A stretch of DNA of 64,000 nucleotides from DATFQE01 sp963738205 (lineage in GTDB: Bacteria > Actinomycetota > Thermoleophilia > Gaiellales > Gaiellaceae), in the NCBI GenBank assembly GCA_963738205.1, contig CAVTVQ010000006.1, positions 682,001 through 746,000 on the forward strand, in the 5' to 3' direction. The first letter of the stretch is position 1. Each line of letters opens with the position of its first letter. Positions 51,177 through 60,229 of this stretch are shown piece by piece. Position numbers and translations under genes: made by a program. The notes under the pieces were generated by a model. That model was not told where the DNA came from. It was given only the letters and a program-made list of their open reading frames with translations, and searched no databases.

Positions 51177-52016
51177 ATGGTGAAACTCGACGGGCCGAGC
51201 TCGGAATACGTGCAGTCGCTGGACCGCGGTCTCTCGGTGATCCGCGCGTTCGACGCCAGCCGGCCGGAGCTGGCGCTCAGCGACGTGGCCCGCGAGACGG
51301 GGCTGACGCGGGCGACGGCGCGTCGCTTCCTGCTCACGCTCGTTCGCCTCGGCTACGTGCGGCAGGACGGGAACCGCTTCTCGCTCCGGCCACGGGTGCT
51401 CGAGCTCGGCTATTCGTACCTCTCGGCGCTGAGCCTGCCTGAGCTCGCGCAGCCGCACATGGAGACGCTGGTGGCACACGTGAACGAGTCGTCGTCGATC
51501 GCTGTCCTCGACGACACCGAGATCGTGTACGTCGTGCGGGTGCCGACGAGCCGGATCATGTCGATCACGATCGCGGTCGGCACTCGGCTCCCGGCCTACC
51601 CGACGTCGATGGGCCGCGTTCTGCTCGCGGCTCTCGAGCCTGAGCAGCTCGAGGAGAGGGTGACCCGGATGGAGATCCGGTCGCTGACGCCGTCCACGGT
51701 CACCGATCTGGAGCGCCTTAGGCGGCAGCTCGACCGCGTCCGAGCACAGGGCTGGGCCGCGGTCGACCAGGAGCTCGAACAGGGCGTCCGCTCGGTCGCG
51801 GTCCCGATTCGAGACGCGACAGGCGCCGTCTCGGCGGCGCTCAACGTCTCGGTTCACGCGAGCCGGATGACGATGGCGACGCTGCGGAAACAGGTGCTGC
51901 CACAGCTGCTGCAGACAGCCGGGGCAATCGAGCGGGAACTGGGAGCCGGTGCGCCTGTGGGCCGGCGGGATGGGCTCGTGCTCCAGGGCACGGCAGACAG
52001 AAAGGACGGGAGATGA
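51177..52016 (+). CDS. IclR-family regulator (PcaR/PobR-like)
   Basis: This regulator of about 279 aa has an N-terminal winged helix (EYVQSLDRGLSVIRAFDASRPELALSDVARETGLTRATARRFLLTLVRLGYV) and a C-terminal effector domain (SSSIAVLDDTEIVYVVRVPTSRIM...GTRLPAYPTSMGRVLLAAL, DQELEQGVRSVAVPIRD). It closely resembles PcaR/PobR-type activators of protocatechuate genes. ATG 51177 gives the usual N-terminus; starts at 51150 and 51159 fall in the operator. It overlaps the binding-protein gene by 4 nt. Confidence 0.92.
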   Translation: MVKLDGPSSEYVQSLDRGLSVIRAFDASRPELALSDVARETGLTRATARRFLLTLVRLGYVRQDGNRFSLRPRVLELGYSYLSALSLPELAQPHMETLVAHVNESSSIAVLDDTEIVYVVRVPTSRIMSITIAVGTRLPAYPTSMGRVLLAALEPEQLEERVTRMEIRSLTPSTVTDLERLRRQLDRVRAQGWAAVDQELEQGVRSVAVPIRDATGAVSAALNVSVHASRMTMATLRKQVLPQLLQTAGAIERELGAGAPVGRRDGLVLQGTADRKDGR

Positions 52017-53263
52017 AACGATTCGCTATGGGTGCGGGCCGCCGCGCGAGCTTCTTGACCGCCGTCGCCGCCGCTGCGGCGATCACGGTCTTCGGAGGCG
52101 CGACGGCGAGCGCAAGCGATACGGCGGGCAACAGGGCTATGGCGACCGTCACGGTGGCAACGCTGCCGATTGCAAACGCCCTCCCCATGGACCTCGGGAT
52201 CAAGAAGGGCTTCTTCAGTGCGCAGGGGATCGAGATCAACAAGCGCACGCTCCAGAGCGGCAACGACGTCGTCCTCGCGCTGGCGAACAAGAACGGAGAC
52301 ATCGGCTATCTGGGCTTCGTGCCGATGATGATCGCCCGCACCCAGGGCATTGCGCTCACCACGGTGGCCGCGAGCGAGGTCGAGGGTACGTCCGAGGCCG
52401 ACAACTGGCAGAACATCTTGGTCAAGGGCTCGAGCTCGATTCGGACGCCTTCGGACCTGGCGGGAAAGACGATCGCGGTCAATGCGCTCAAGGGCGTCGG
52501 CGAGGTGATGATCAAGGCGGCGCTGAAGAAGCGCGGTGTCAACCCTGACTCCGTCAGGCTTACGGCTCTGCCTTTCCCGTCGATGCGGTCGGCCCTGAAC
52601 AACGGCCAGGTCGATGCGATCTGGACGCCTGAGCCGTTCCTCTCACAGGTGCTCTCGGACGGCGGACGAACCGTGATGGCTCCGGGTCCCGTGCTCGGAA
52701 AGTTCTGGCCGATCGGAGGCTACGCCGCCCTGAACGACTGGGCGCGGCAGAATCCCGGCCTCGCCGAGAAGTTCCGGAAGGCGATCAACCAGTCGCTCAC
52801 CTACGCCCAGGCTCACCCCGACGAGATCCGTGACCTCCTGCCGGCAGCTACGAGGAACGTCCGGCTTCCGATCTGGAGCCCGCTGGTCGACCGCCAGAAG
52901 CTGACGCAGCTGGCGAAGTACACGAAGGAGTTCGGCGTCATCTCGACGCTGCCCAACCTGACCCTGATGGTCCCGAGTAGCGTGACCGGCGGTAAGAACC
53001 TGCAGGGAACCGTGGGCAACGGATTCATCACCTTGAGGCTGGACGGCAAGCCGGTCAGGACGCTCCAGCCCGGCAAATACACCTTCGTCGTCGCCGACAC
53101 GTCGAAGACGCGGAACTTCAGGCTCGTCGGGCCTGGAGTGAGCAAGAGTACGAGCGTGAAGGGAACCGGCCGGAGCACCTGGACCCTCACGCTCAAGAAG
53201 GGGAAGTACACCTTCGGCTCGAGCGGGCGGCCGGCCCTGAAGCGGACTCTGACCGTCCGCTAG
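52013..53263 (+). CDS. ABC importer substrate-binding protein (NMT1/SsuA-like) with C-terminal beta domain
   Basis: This 416-aa exported protein has a long Arg-rich signal sequence (to about residue 40). Residues 45-330 form an NMT1/SsuA-like binding domain (TVATLPIANALPMDLGIKKGFFSAQGIEI, SSSIRTPSDLAGKTIAVNALKGVGEVMIKAALKKRGVNPDSVRL, VDAIWTPEPFLSQVL). The last 85 residues are a separate beta-rich domain (GKYTFVVADTSKTRNFRLVGPGVSK...WTLTLKKGKYTFGS) resembling cupredoxin-like or plastocyanin-type folds without metal ligands, perhaps a wall or membrane contact. It should deliver the aromatic acid to the permeases on the other side of the divergent promoter. Confidence 0.9.
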   Translation: MKRFAMGAGRRASFLTAVAAAAAITVFGGATASASDTAGNRAMATVTVATLPIANALPMDLGIKKGFFSAQGIEINKRTLQSGNDVVLALANKNGDIGYLGFVPMMIARTQGIALTTVAASEVEGTSEADNWQNILVKGSSSIRTPSDLAGKTIAVNALKGVGEVMIKAALKKRGVNPDSVRLTALPFPSMRSALNNGQVDAIWTPEPFLSQVLSDGGRTVMAPGPVLGKFWPIGGYAALNDWARQNPGLAEKFRKAINQSLTYAQAHPDEIRDLLPAATRNVRLPIWSPLVDRQKLTQLAKYTKEFGVISTLPNLTLMVPSSVTGGKNLQGTVGNGFITLRLDGKPVRTLQPGKYTFVVADTSKTRNFRLVGPGVSKSTSVKGTGRSTWTLTLKKGKYTFGSSGRPALKRTLTVR

Positions 53264-53325
53264 CTACACGACAGCCGATGTTGGGAGCTCGGAGGCGCGG
53301 CGCCTTCGAGCTCCCGCCGCTCGCG

Positions 53326-54477
53326 TCAGCCCCAGACCTCTTCGGCGACCTCGGCAATTAGCCGGAGCTTCGCCCATTGCTCGTCCTCGGTCAGGGCGTT
53401 GCCCTCGACGGTCGACGAGAAGCCGCATTGGGGGGACAGGCAGAGCTGCTCGATGGGCGCGTACTTCGCGGCCTCCTCGATCCGATGCTTCAGCACGTCC
53501 TTGGACTCCAGCTCGCCGCGCTTGGTCGTCACGAGGCCGAGCACCACGTGCTTGTCGCCCCTGGGCAAGAAGCGGAGCGGCTCGAAGCCCCCGGATCGCC
53601 GGTCATCCCACTCCATGAAGAAGCCGTCGACCTGCAGGTCGTTGAGCAGCGCCTCGGCGACGAAGTCGTAGCCACCCTCGGCGGCCCACGACGAGCGGAA
53701 GTTGCCGCGGCACATGTGCGTCGTGATGCTCATCTCGTCGGGCCGATCGGCAAGCGACTCGTTGATGTGGCGGATGTACTCGACATGCTGCTGCTCCGGG
53801 TCACCACCGATCGAGGCGACGTAATCCCGCTGGTGCGGGTCGTTCATGTAGGCCAGGCTCGTGTCGTCGAACTGCAGGTAGGTGCAGCCGAGCTCGCCGA
53901 TTCGGCGCACCTGCTCCCTGTAAGCGGCAGTCAGGTCGGCCCAGAAGGCGTCCAGTTCCGGATACACGGACTCGTCGATCGCGGCCTTGCCGCCCCGGTA
54001 ATGGACCATGCTCGGCGAGGGAATCGTCAGCTTGGGGACGTTCGTGGTCACCGTCTGCTGGAGGAAGCTGAAGTCGTCGCCGAAGATCGTCCGGGAAACG
54101 CCGAGCTTTCCGTCGACGTGAAGCGCGGCCGGCGTGAACTCGATCTCGCCCTCTTCGTTGAAGAACTTGACCGCGATGTTGCCGGCCTCCTTGCTGATCC
54201 CCTCAAGCTGGTAGATGAAGTCCATGTGCCAGGACGCCCGACGGAACTCGCCGTCGGTGGCGGACTGCAGGCCGGTGCTCTCCTGCTTGGCGACGACGTC
54301 GCGGATCGCGTCGTCCTCGAGTTCGCGCAGCGCGTTTGCATCCAGCCTGCCGGCCGCGAACTCCTCGCGCGCCTCCAGCACCCGTGCCGGCCTGAGCAGA
54401 CTGCCGACGTGATCCGCACGGAACGGCGGCTTCGTACGCCGTCCCATGGCGCTGACGGTGACCGTCTCCTCCTGCAT
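53326..54477 (-). CDS. MetE C-terminal-like methyltransferase (cobalamin-independent methionine synthase II family)
   Basis: This 383-aa TIM-barrel protein begins PPFRADHVGSLLRPARVLEAREEF and contains GCTYLQFDDTSLAYM, MSITTHMCRGNFRSSW, ALLNDLQVDGFFMEWDDRRSGGFEPLRFLP, VVLGLVTTKRGELESKDVLKHRIEEA and QLCLSPQCGFSSTVEGN. The zinc-ligand His and Cys residues (THMCRGN and SPQCGF) are present. It lacks the MetE N-terminal half, so it belongs to the short MetE-like group that transfers methyl groups between small thiols or cobalamin donors. An AGGAGG precedes ATG 54477. Stand-alone. Confidence 0.9.
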   Translation of the reverse strand: MQEETVTVSAMGRRTKPPFRADHVGSLLRPARVLEAREEFAAGRLDANALRELEDDAIRDVVAKQESTGLQSATDGEFRRASWHMDFIYQLEGISKEAGNIAVKFFNEEGEIEFTPAALHVDGKLGVSRTIFGDDFSFLQQTVTTNVPKLTIPSPSMVHYRGGKAAIDESVYPELDAFWADLTAAYREQVRRIGELGCTYLQFDDTSLAYMNDPHQRDYVASIGGDPEQQHVEYIRHINESLADRPDEMSITTHMCRGNFRSSWAAEGGYDFVAEALLNDLQVDGFFMEWDDRRSGGFEPLRFLPRGDKHVVLGLVTTKRGELESKDVLKHRIEEAAKYAPIEQLCLSPQCGFSSTVEGNALTEDEQWAKLRLIAEVAEEVWG

Positions 54478-54799
54478 CGAAAGCCTCCTGAAGCGATGAT
54501 CAGTTCTACGAGCACGCTATCTCAGCCTGGGGAAGCGGTTAGCTGGAACGGCTGCACCATCGCCGCTACGACCGCGTGTGGGACGGCGACTTGGGTAGGC
54601 AAGCGAGCCGCCTGGTTCGATTACCTCCGCGATGTGGCGATTGGCACGTTGTCGATTTGGCTTAATCAAGCGATTTGGAGGCGGAAGTTCGAAAGGGGCG
54701 AACTTCCGCTCAACTCCGCCGCCATGCCGCGGTCATGTGTCCTACTCGCACCCCAATTGTCGGTCAGTCCACCCCGTATTAGGGGTTAGGCTCTTCCTG
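54478..54799. other. Gene-free stretch with iterated CGATTTGG boxes and an orphan hairpin
   Basis: No gene is supported here. CGATTTGG occurs at 54653-54660 and 54671-54678, separated by CTTAATCAAG (inner palindrome GCTT-AATC-AAGC), with related CGATGTGG and CGATTGG boxes just upstream. A perfect hairpin, GCGGAAGTTCG (54681-54691) with CGAACTTCCGC (54699-54709), follows. The segment is less GC-rich than its surroundings and could be a regulator site plus terminator, or relict DNA. Confidence 0.4.
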
Positions 54800-55027
54800 A
54801 TGGGTCGAATCGAGGAGTGCCTGAGAGGACTCGGTTTGGCGCTCCCGACGCCGCTCACCCCGCCTGGCAACTTTCAACTCGTCAAGATCCACGACGGGCT
54901 CGCCTACGTCGCTGGGCATGGGCCTTTCGACGGGCCTAGCGGAATGCTGCGGCGGGATCACCGGAGCCCTCGGATTCTGAGGAGGCTCAAGCCGACGATT
55001 CGGCATCAGATGAGACGCACAAACTGA
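54800..55027 (+). pseudogene. Truncated RidA/YjgF-like gene
   Basis: ATG 54800, with TAGGCT 7 nt upstream, encodes MGRIEECLRGLGLALPTPL then PPGNFQLVKIHDGLAYVAGHGPFDG, the N-terminal third of RidA-like enamine deaminases. After about residue 45 the similarity stops and the frame runs through unrelated sequence to a stop at 55027. No other frame continues the domain in the next 300 bp, so it is a real truncation and not a one-base error. Confidence 0.65.
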
Positions 55028-55387
55028 CTCCGACCGACCGCGATGACGGTCAGGGGGCTTCAGCGCTGTGGCGTACGGCCTCGATGACCCGACTCTCGGC
55101 TTCGACATGGAGGGCTCGCCGTCGGTGCGCGAGCTCAACGCGCGTCCTGGATCGCACACGCGTCTAGAGCGGGGTCAGGTCTTGCACTGGCACATTCGCC
55201 GCCGTGCCCGCATGGCCCGTGCTGCCGACCGCAGGACGAGAATCGCCCGAGAATCGTCATGGCCCTCGCGCAGCGAGGGCCAGATTCGCGGGCGAAGTGG
55301 TGGGAATCGAACCACCAAGCGGTTTTCGTCAAGCTGCGGTCGCCCGGGCGCATCCGGAGGCTGATTCGGCGACTCGTTCGCGAAGCC
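55028..55387. other. Gene-free stretch with a tRNA T-arm-like repeat
   Basis: No convincing gene. GGTGGGAATCGAACC (55299-55313) is identical to the T-arm core of the tmRNA gene at 60538-60552, in the same orientation. The T-arm here lacks one base to pair fully, and CGGGCGA and TCGCCCG flank it as a possible acceptor-like stem. No complete tRNA can be folded. It looks like an attachment-site remnant or a decayed tRNA 3' end. Confidence 0.45.
55261..55281 (-). terminator. Perfect 9-bp hairpin downstream of the 919-aa gene
   Basis: GGCCCTCGC (55261-55269) pairs with GCGAGGGCC (55273-55281) around a 3-nt loop. It lies about 107 bp beyond the stop of the minus-strand gene at 55388 and just after the T-arm-like repeat on that strand. 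Confidence 0.6.
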
Positions 55388-58147
55388 TCAGAATGGGGCG
55401 GTCTCGTCCGGTACGGGCTCGCGCAGCGGCGGCGCCGGTTCCTCCGGCTCTTCCGGCGGGAACTCGGGCAACTCGTCGTCCTCCTGCAGCATGACCAGGC
55501 TCGTCGGGAGCCGGAGCTCCCACGGTTCGCCGATCTGCTCGGGTGGATCGAGCTGCGTGCCGAGCTCGACTTCGGCGTATACGTCGAGCATGTCCGGGCT
55601 CGTGAACAAGGGCAGATAACGGCCACCCCAGATCAGCCCGGTCTTGAGGAAGAAGAGCGCCGGCCGTTCGAATCCGGGGCGCACGGGTACGACCACGCTC
55701 GCGCTGCCGGCCCGGAGAAACGCCTCGAAGATGGGATCGGCACCCGCCGCCTGCGCCGTCTCTGCCCAGCGCTCGGACCCCGCCCAGTAGTAGGGGTGGA
55801 ACTGATAGGTCGTCTGCTCCCAGTCGAACGCCTGCTCGAAGAACTCGGCGACCGTTCCATTGGCCAGAGGTGACCGCCAGCCGGGCACGGAGCCGGCGTC
55901 CGCCTCGTCGTAGATGGTCGTTGGCGTCCCATCCTCCGCGACGGAGATCGATGCGTGCCCGATCGCCGTTCCCTCCGAGATCAGATCGATGCAACCCCGC
56001 TTGAGCTCGGTCAGCTCGATCGCCCGGTACTGGTCCTCCCGGAGCTGAAAGGTCTGAGCCACCGTGCCGGAGGTGGCCTGCGCCTTCGCAAGGGCGAGCG
56101 CCTGGTCGTATGCCTGCCTCTTGGCGGTGTAGCCCTTGAGGATCGCCGCGTACGTGGCCGCCTTCCACCGGTCCATCGCCTCGTCGGTGCGCTCCGACTG
56201 GTACACGACCGAGAGGTTGAGCATGCCGGTGAACGTGGCCGAGACCGTCACCGGTATCGAGGTCTGCACCGCGGAGCCGTAGAGGTTGACCTCGCTGACG
56301 ACGATCATGACGCCGAAGTTGGTGAGGACCGTTCTCGGGTCGTTGTTGCCGTTGCCCGTGGCGGCCAGGTAGTACTCCTTGTCCCCGACCATGACGAGGA
56401 TCCAGTCGGTGTCGTCCTTCTTCTCGCCCAGGTGCAGCGCTTCGGCGTACTCCTCGTACGTGTTGGCCGGGCCATTGGGCGCGAAGACACCGATGTGGGT
56501 GATGCGGTAGTCGGGGTCGACGGTGAGCGTGTTGTCGGCGCTCACGAGGCTCACGACGTTGTCCCCCATCTCCGTGGGCGCCATCGCCTCCGGGACGACG
56601 ATGGTCTTGCTGCCGGTGAGATTGAGCGCGAGCGGAGGTTCCACGCCCGTGACGTCGTACAGGGCCGCGAGCTTGGCGTAGTTGGCCTCGGTGATCCCCT
56701 TGTAGCTCAAGAAGCCGTCGGTCGTGTTGTCGGCCGGTAGCTCCGAGAGATCGGTGCGGCTGATCCGCGTGGGATGGAGCGGCTCGACGAGGTCCGCCGT
56801 GGCGAGCGCCTCGTTCTGTGCCAGGAGCCCGCGGTGGTAAGCGGCGGGCTCGGGCACGTTCAACGACAGCATCAACCTCCGGCCGTAATTGAGCAGCTTG
56901 GCCTCGTAGACCTTGTCCAGCCAGCGGTACAGCCCGTTGATGTGCGCCGTGCCGCCCTCGTTGTTGAAGCCGCGAAGCGACGTGTCCTGCGTCTCGGTCA
57001 GGATCGTGAGGGAGCTGGTCTCCTTGAAGCTGTTGGCGACCCGCTTCGTCGCCGCCTCGGTGACGGTCTTCGCGTACTCCTGCGCGGTCGAGTCGGTCGT
57101 CGACTCCGACGTGTCGTACGAGGCGTTGACGCTGGCTCCCATCTGCACGGGGCCGTATTTTCCGCTCACGCTCACACCCATCTCCACACCGAAGCTCTGC
57201 GCCGCCGTGGTCTGAGACTCCGAGGAGAGGGAGAACCGCTCGTCGGTGCTGACGCTGCTGGTTTCCTCCTGCTCCGAGGAGGACTCGGTCGTGGTGGTCT
57301 GGGTGGTGCGGGCCAGGTTGCGGGTGGTGTGCTCGCGGCGCTCGCCCCGCATCACTGTCTCGATCTCCTCGAGCTCCCCGAGCTCGTATCTGCGCAGCTG
57401 CTGCTCCACGAGGATGAGCTCTCCCACGATCGGAGGCTTCATCTCGCCCACTGACAGCGGCACCCTGAAGACGCCCGCGGCGGAGGCCAGCGTCATTTCC
57501 CGCGCAGAGTCGCCGCCGCCCTCTTTCGCCTTGGGCTTCCGGGTTTGCGCGGTCTTGCTCGTGCCGATCGCGAACGCCTTCTGCAGATCGATCAGCGGGT
57601 GGTACTCGTCGAGCCTGCCGCCCGTCCATGTCGGGAGCTCGAGCTTGCCGCTGAGCCACAGGAGCAGGATCAGGCGGTAGACGCGGATCGCGTCGACGAG
57701 GTAGTTGGTCGAGACGAAGCGGTCACAGCCAAGGGTGACCTCCGTGTAGAGGGAATCCCACAGGCTTCCGAGCAGTCGACTCGTCGCTTCGACGAGATCC
57801 TGCGGCGGGATGCGGCGCAGGAGGCGGGCGAGGTCGGGAAAGGACTCCTTGAAGAGAGCCGCGAGCTCGGGGAGCGGGCGGTCCGGTTCGAGCTCAGTGC
57901 GGAAGAACTCCACCACCGGCTCCACCTCGCGAATCACCGGGTTGTCGTCGTCGATGAAACCGGCGGACAGCGCAAAGCCGTCGGCAGCCGATAGCTTCGA
58001 CTCGAAGTCGCCCGGCCCGAACAGCGTTCCGAGCAGCGGCGGTGACGCTCGACGGTCACGGATGAGCCGGCTCTCGATCCGGTTCATCAGGACACGGTCG
58101 GCCGGCCTGAGAGTGACGAATCGGAAGAGCTCCGTTGTGAGTGCCAT
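55388..58147 (-). CDS. Large unknown protein with Thr/Ser-rich amphipathic beta region (cassette gene 3)
   Basis: This 919-aa protein has no signal peptide and no ordinary membrane helix. Residues 1-240 look mainly alpha-helical. Residues about 260-360 are rich in Thr and Ser, with alternating hydrophobic and polar residues (RTTQTTTTESSSEQEETSSV, then SFGVEMGVSVSGKYGPVQMG and ASVNASYDTSESTTDS), a pattern seen in beta-barrel pore-forming hairpins. A conserved-looking core follows (NEGGTAHINGLYRWLDKVYEAKLLNYGRRLML), then further domains and an acidic Pro-rich tail. I cannot name the family. A TAGGAGG overlapping the preceding gene's stop drives its ATG. Pore formation is inference only. Confidence 0.8.
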   Translation of the reverse strand: MALTTELFRFVTLRPADRVLMNRIESRLIRDRRASPPLLGTLFGPGDFESKLSAADGFALSAGFIDDDNPVIREVEPVVEFFRTELEPDRPLPELAALFKESFPDLARLLRRIPPQDLVEATSRLLGSLWDSLYTEVTLGCDRFVSTNYLVDAIRVYRLILLLWLSGKLELPTWTGGRLDEYHPLIDLQKAFAIGTSKTAQTRKPKAKEGGGDSAREMTLASAAGVFRVPLSVGEMKPPIVGELILVEQQLRRYELGELEEIETVMRGERREHTTRNLARTTQTTTTESSSEQEETSSVSTDERFSLSSESQTTAAQSFGVEMGVSVSGKYGPVQMGASVNASYDTSESTTDSTAQEYAKTVTEAATKRVANSFKETSSLTILTETQDTSLRGFNNEGGTAHINGLYRWLDKVYEAKLLNYGRRLMLSLNVPEPAAYHRGLLAQNEALATADLVEPLHPTRISRTDLSELPADNTTDGFLSYKGITEANYAKLAALYDVTGVEPPLALNLTGSKTIVVPEAMAPTEMGDNVVSLVSADNTLTVDPDYRITHIGVFAPNGPANTYEEYAEALHLGEKKDDTDWILVMVGDKEYYLAATGNGNNDPRTVLTNFGVMIVVSEVNLYGSAVQTSIPVTVSATFTGMLNLSVVYQSERTDEAMDRWKAATYAAILKGYTAKRQAYDQALALAKAQATSGTVAQTFQLREDQYRAIELTELKRGCIDLISEGTAIGHASISVAEDGTPTTIYDEADAGSVPGWRSPLANGTVAEFFEQAFDWEQTTYQFHPYYWAGSERWAETAQAAGADPIFEAFLRAGSASVVVPVRPGFERPALFFLKTGLIWGGRYLPLFTSPDMLDVYAEVELGTQLDPPEQIGEPWELRLPTSLVMLQEDDELPEFPPEEPEEPAPPLREPVPDETAPF

Positions 58148-58159
58148 TTCGCGGGCCTC

Positions 58160-60229
58160 CTACGAGATCGTCGAAGCTTCCGGGGCGGGTGGGCCGTACC
58201 AGTTCCAGGCTGCGGGCGGCCATGCGGTGAGCCTGTCGATCCGCGACTCGTAGCCGGTCTTCACCTCGTCGAGCAGCGCTGTCTGACCGCTCGCGAGGCT
58301 CTGGAAGTCCTCGTACTGCTTGCGCACCTCGTCCTGCTGCGACGCGATCGCGGCGAGGAGCTCGTCGGCTTCTGCGGTCGGCGCCGAAACCTGCTCGGAT
58401 GTCGCGAGGGTTGCGGCCTCGTACCGGGTGATCGTCAGGTCGAGGTCGGTGACCAGCGAGGCCAGCTTCGTCGCAGCATCTCTGGCGAGTCGCTCGGGCG
58501 AGGCCTCGAACAGGGACGAAAGCGACTCGCCGGGCGAATCCGCAAGATCGCCCTCTCCTGCGTCCGGGGCGTTCGGGTCGCTGATGGGCGGCAAGGACTC
58601 GAGAAAGTCGTCGACGGGGTCAGCGTCAGCCGTGAGCTCGAGCAGCGTTCGAAGGATCGCCCGTGCTTCCGCTCCGCCGGGACCGCCGATCGCAGGCGGA
58701 TCTGCGGAAAAGATGCGGAAAAACTCGATCACGAGCAGCTTCATCTCGGCTACCCGCGCGAGGCGGTCCTGGTTAGGTCCGAGGAGATCGTTGACCGGGA
58801 GGGATGCCACTTCGTCGTAGCGGGCGGCGTCGAAGACAAGAGGCAGCGCTCTCTCCGGATTCTGGGTGAAGAAGTCGTGCGCAAACCGGCCGTACAAGTA
58901 CTCCGCATGGCCGTCCCTGATCCTGTCCAGGCCGGGATAAACCGTCCCGTCTGCAAACCTCTGGGTTCTTGTCGTCCCGAAGTGCTCGCTCGGGTCGCTT
59001 CCTTCGCTGGTCGTCACGTGCTCGATGAACAACGTGCCGTGCACGCGTCCCTCGACGCCCCCGATTACGGACACGCCGCTGACCTCCGTTTTCCCGAGCG
59101 CATCGATGGTGCGGAGCCACGCCAGCCACAGCGCCCCCTCGATCCCACGGATCAGGCCGTCGCGATCCATAGCCACCATGTCCCGCACGGTGGCCGATGC
59201 CGGTTCACGGTGGACGCAGAAAAAGAGTTGCTGGGCGAGCTCGCTGTTGATGAATTGGTCATCGGTCAGCGAACGAATGTGGAGCTGGGTCGCAGCCCAC
59301 GTTTCGGCCGCCTCGTCCTGCTCGCGTGCGGTCTCAGCGAGGAACAGCCCGACCAGCGTCGAGGTCTTGAACGGCTCCGTGAGCTCTGTGGCACCAGCGC
59401 TCCCGCCCGAGTCGATGATCTTCTGGGTGACGACGACCGCCGAGTTCTCGGCTACTCGGGAGAGGGTCGTCGGCGCGAAGACCCCTGTCATGAACGTCTG
59501 CAATTGCGACGACTTCAGCTTGGTGCCCACCGCAGTCTTCGGCGCCGCCGCAACAGCCGCCTGTGCCTTCTGGAGGAGAGTCTCACTTGTCTCCAACGCT
59601 TGCAGGGCTACGGCATAGTCGTTCTTCGCCTTGAAGACGGCGACCCTGGCCGTGCTCCTCTCGAGCGCGTTCAGCTTGGTCTTATGCCATTCCGTGATCG
59701 CATCGGCGTGCTCCTGCTTTTTCGCCTTGAAGATCTTCTCCATGGCGGCCAAGCCCTCAGAAGCACGGTGCCTCTCGGTCACCCGGCTGGTGACCAACTG
59801 ACGGGCGCGCAGGGATTGCAGTCGTGTCGCCGCGATCCCCAGAATTGCGGGCAGCACGAAGCTCGCACCTGACACGACAGCGAGCTCCACCGCGAGCATC
59901 AGCCCGAGGTTCACCAGGAACCCTCCGAGCGTCTCCTCCGCCGGCTCGAGTCGTTCTTCGATCAGGTGCAGCCGGGCGTCCTGCATGTTCTCGCCGGCCA
60001 GCTGAGCGCACTCGGCCATCAACGCGAACTGAGCCTCCTCGCCACGGGCGAGCTGCGCGATGCCCTCCTCGACGAAGACCCGCACGTACCGGATCTGGTC
60101 CGCTTCGAGCCATCCCCCACCGAGCGGGTCCGACCCGATTGCGTCGAGCGCACTCAGTTGGCTCAGGACGGATTCGATGATCGCGCCCGTCTCGGCGTCC
60201 GCGCTGATCCCCTCGGGTTCTGGGCTCAC
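58160..60229 (-). CDS. Unknown helical protein with a hydrophobic hairpin and coiled coils (cassette gene 2)
   Basis: This 689-aa protein is mostly helical. A hydrophobic stretch at about 108-135 (GFLVNLGLMLAVELAVVSGASFVLPAILGIAATRL, here split across two possible helices) could insert in a membrane. It is followed by a long Lys/Glu-rich coiled coil (about 150-230, MEKIFKAKKQEHADAITEWHKTKLNALERS). The C-terminal 130 residues hold another coiled coil (ADELLAAIASQQDEVRKQYEDFQ). No signal peptide, no enzyme motif. GTG 60229 overlaps the stop of the 41-aa ORF (GTGA), so they are coupled; the 919-aa gene follows after 12 bp. Family not recognised. Confidence 0.8.
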   Translation of the reverse strand: MSPEPEGISADAETGAIIESVLSQLSALDAIGSDPLGGGWLEADQIRYVRVFVEEGIAQLARGEEAQFALMAECAQLAGENMQDARLHLIEERLEPAEETLGGFLVNLGLMLAVELAVVSGASFVLPAILGIAATRLQSLRARQLVTSRVTERHRASEGLAAMEKIFKAKKQEHADAITEWHKTKLNALERSTARVAVFKAKNDYAVALQALETSETLLQKAQAAVAAAPKTAVGTKLKSSQLQTFMTGVFAPTTLSRVAENSAVVVTQKIIDSGGSAGATELTEPFKTSTLVGLFLAETAREQDEAAETWAATQLHIRSLTDDQFINSELAQQLFFCVHREPASATVRDMVAMDRDGLIRGIEGALWLAWLRTIDALGKTEVSGVSVIGGVEGRVHGTLFIEHVTTSEGSDPSEHFGTTRTQRFADGTVYPGLDRIRDGHAEYLYGRFAHDFFTQNPERALPLVFDAARYDEVASLPVNDLLGPNQDRLARVAEMKLLVIEFFRIFSADPPAIGGPGGAEARAILRTLLELTADADPVDDFLESLPPISDPNAPDAGEGDLADSPGESLSSLFEASPERLARDAATKLASLVTDLDLTITRYEAATLATSEQVSAPTAEADELLAAIASQQDEVRKQYEDFQSLASGQTALLDEVKTGYESRIDRLTAWPPAAWNWYGPPAPEASTIS

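Noticed and set aside
55068..55364. 98-codon plus-strand frame
   Set aside because: It reads through the terminator hairpin and the T-arm-like repeat; no domain and no credible ribosome site.
55329..57659. 776-codon minus-strand open frame
   Set aside because: Alternative frame of the 919-aa gene; Arg-rich with no motif and no coupling signals.
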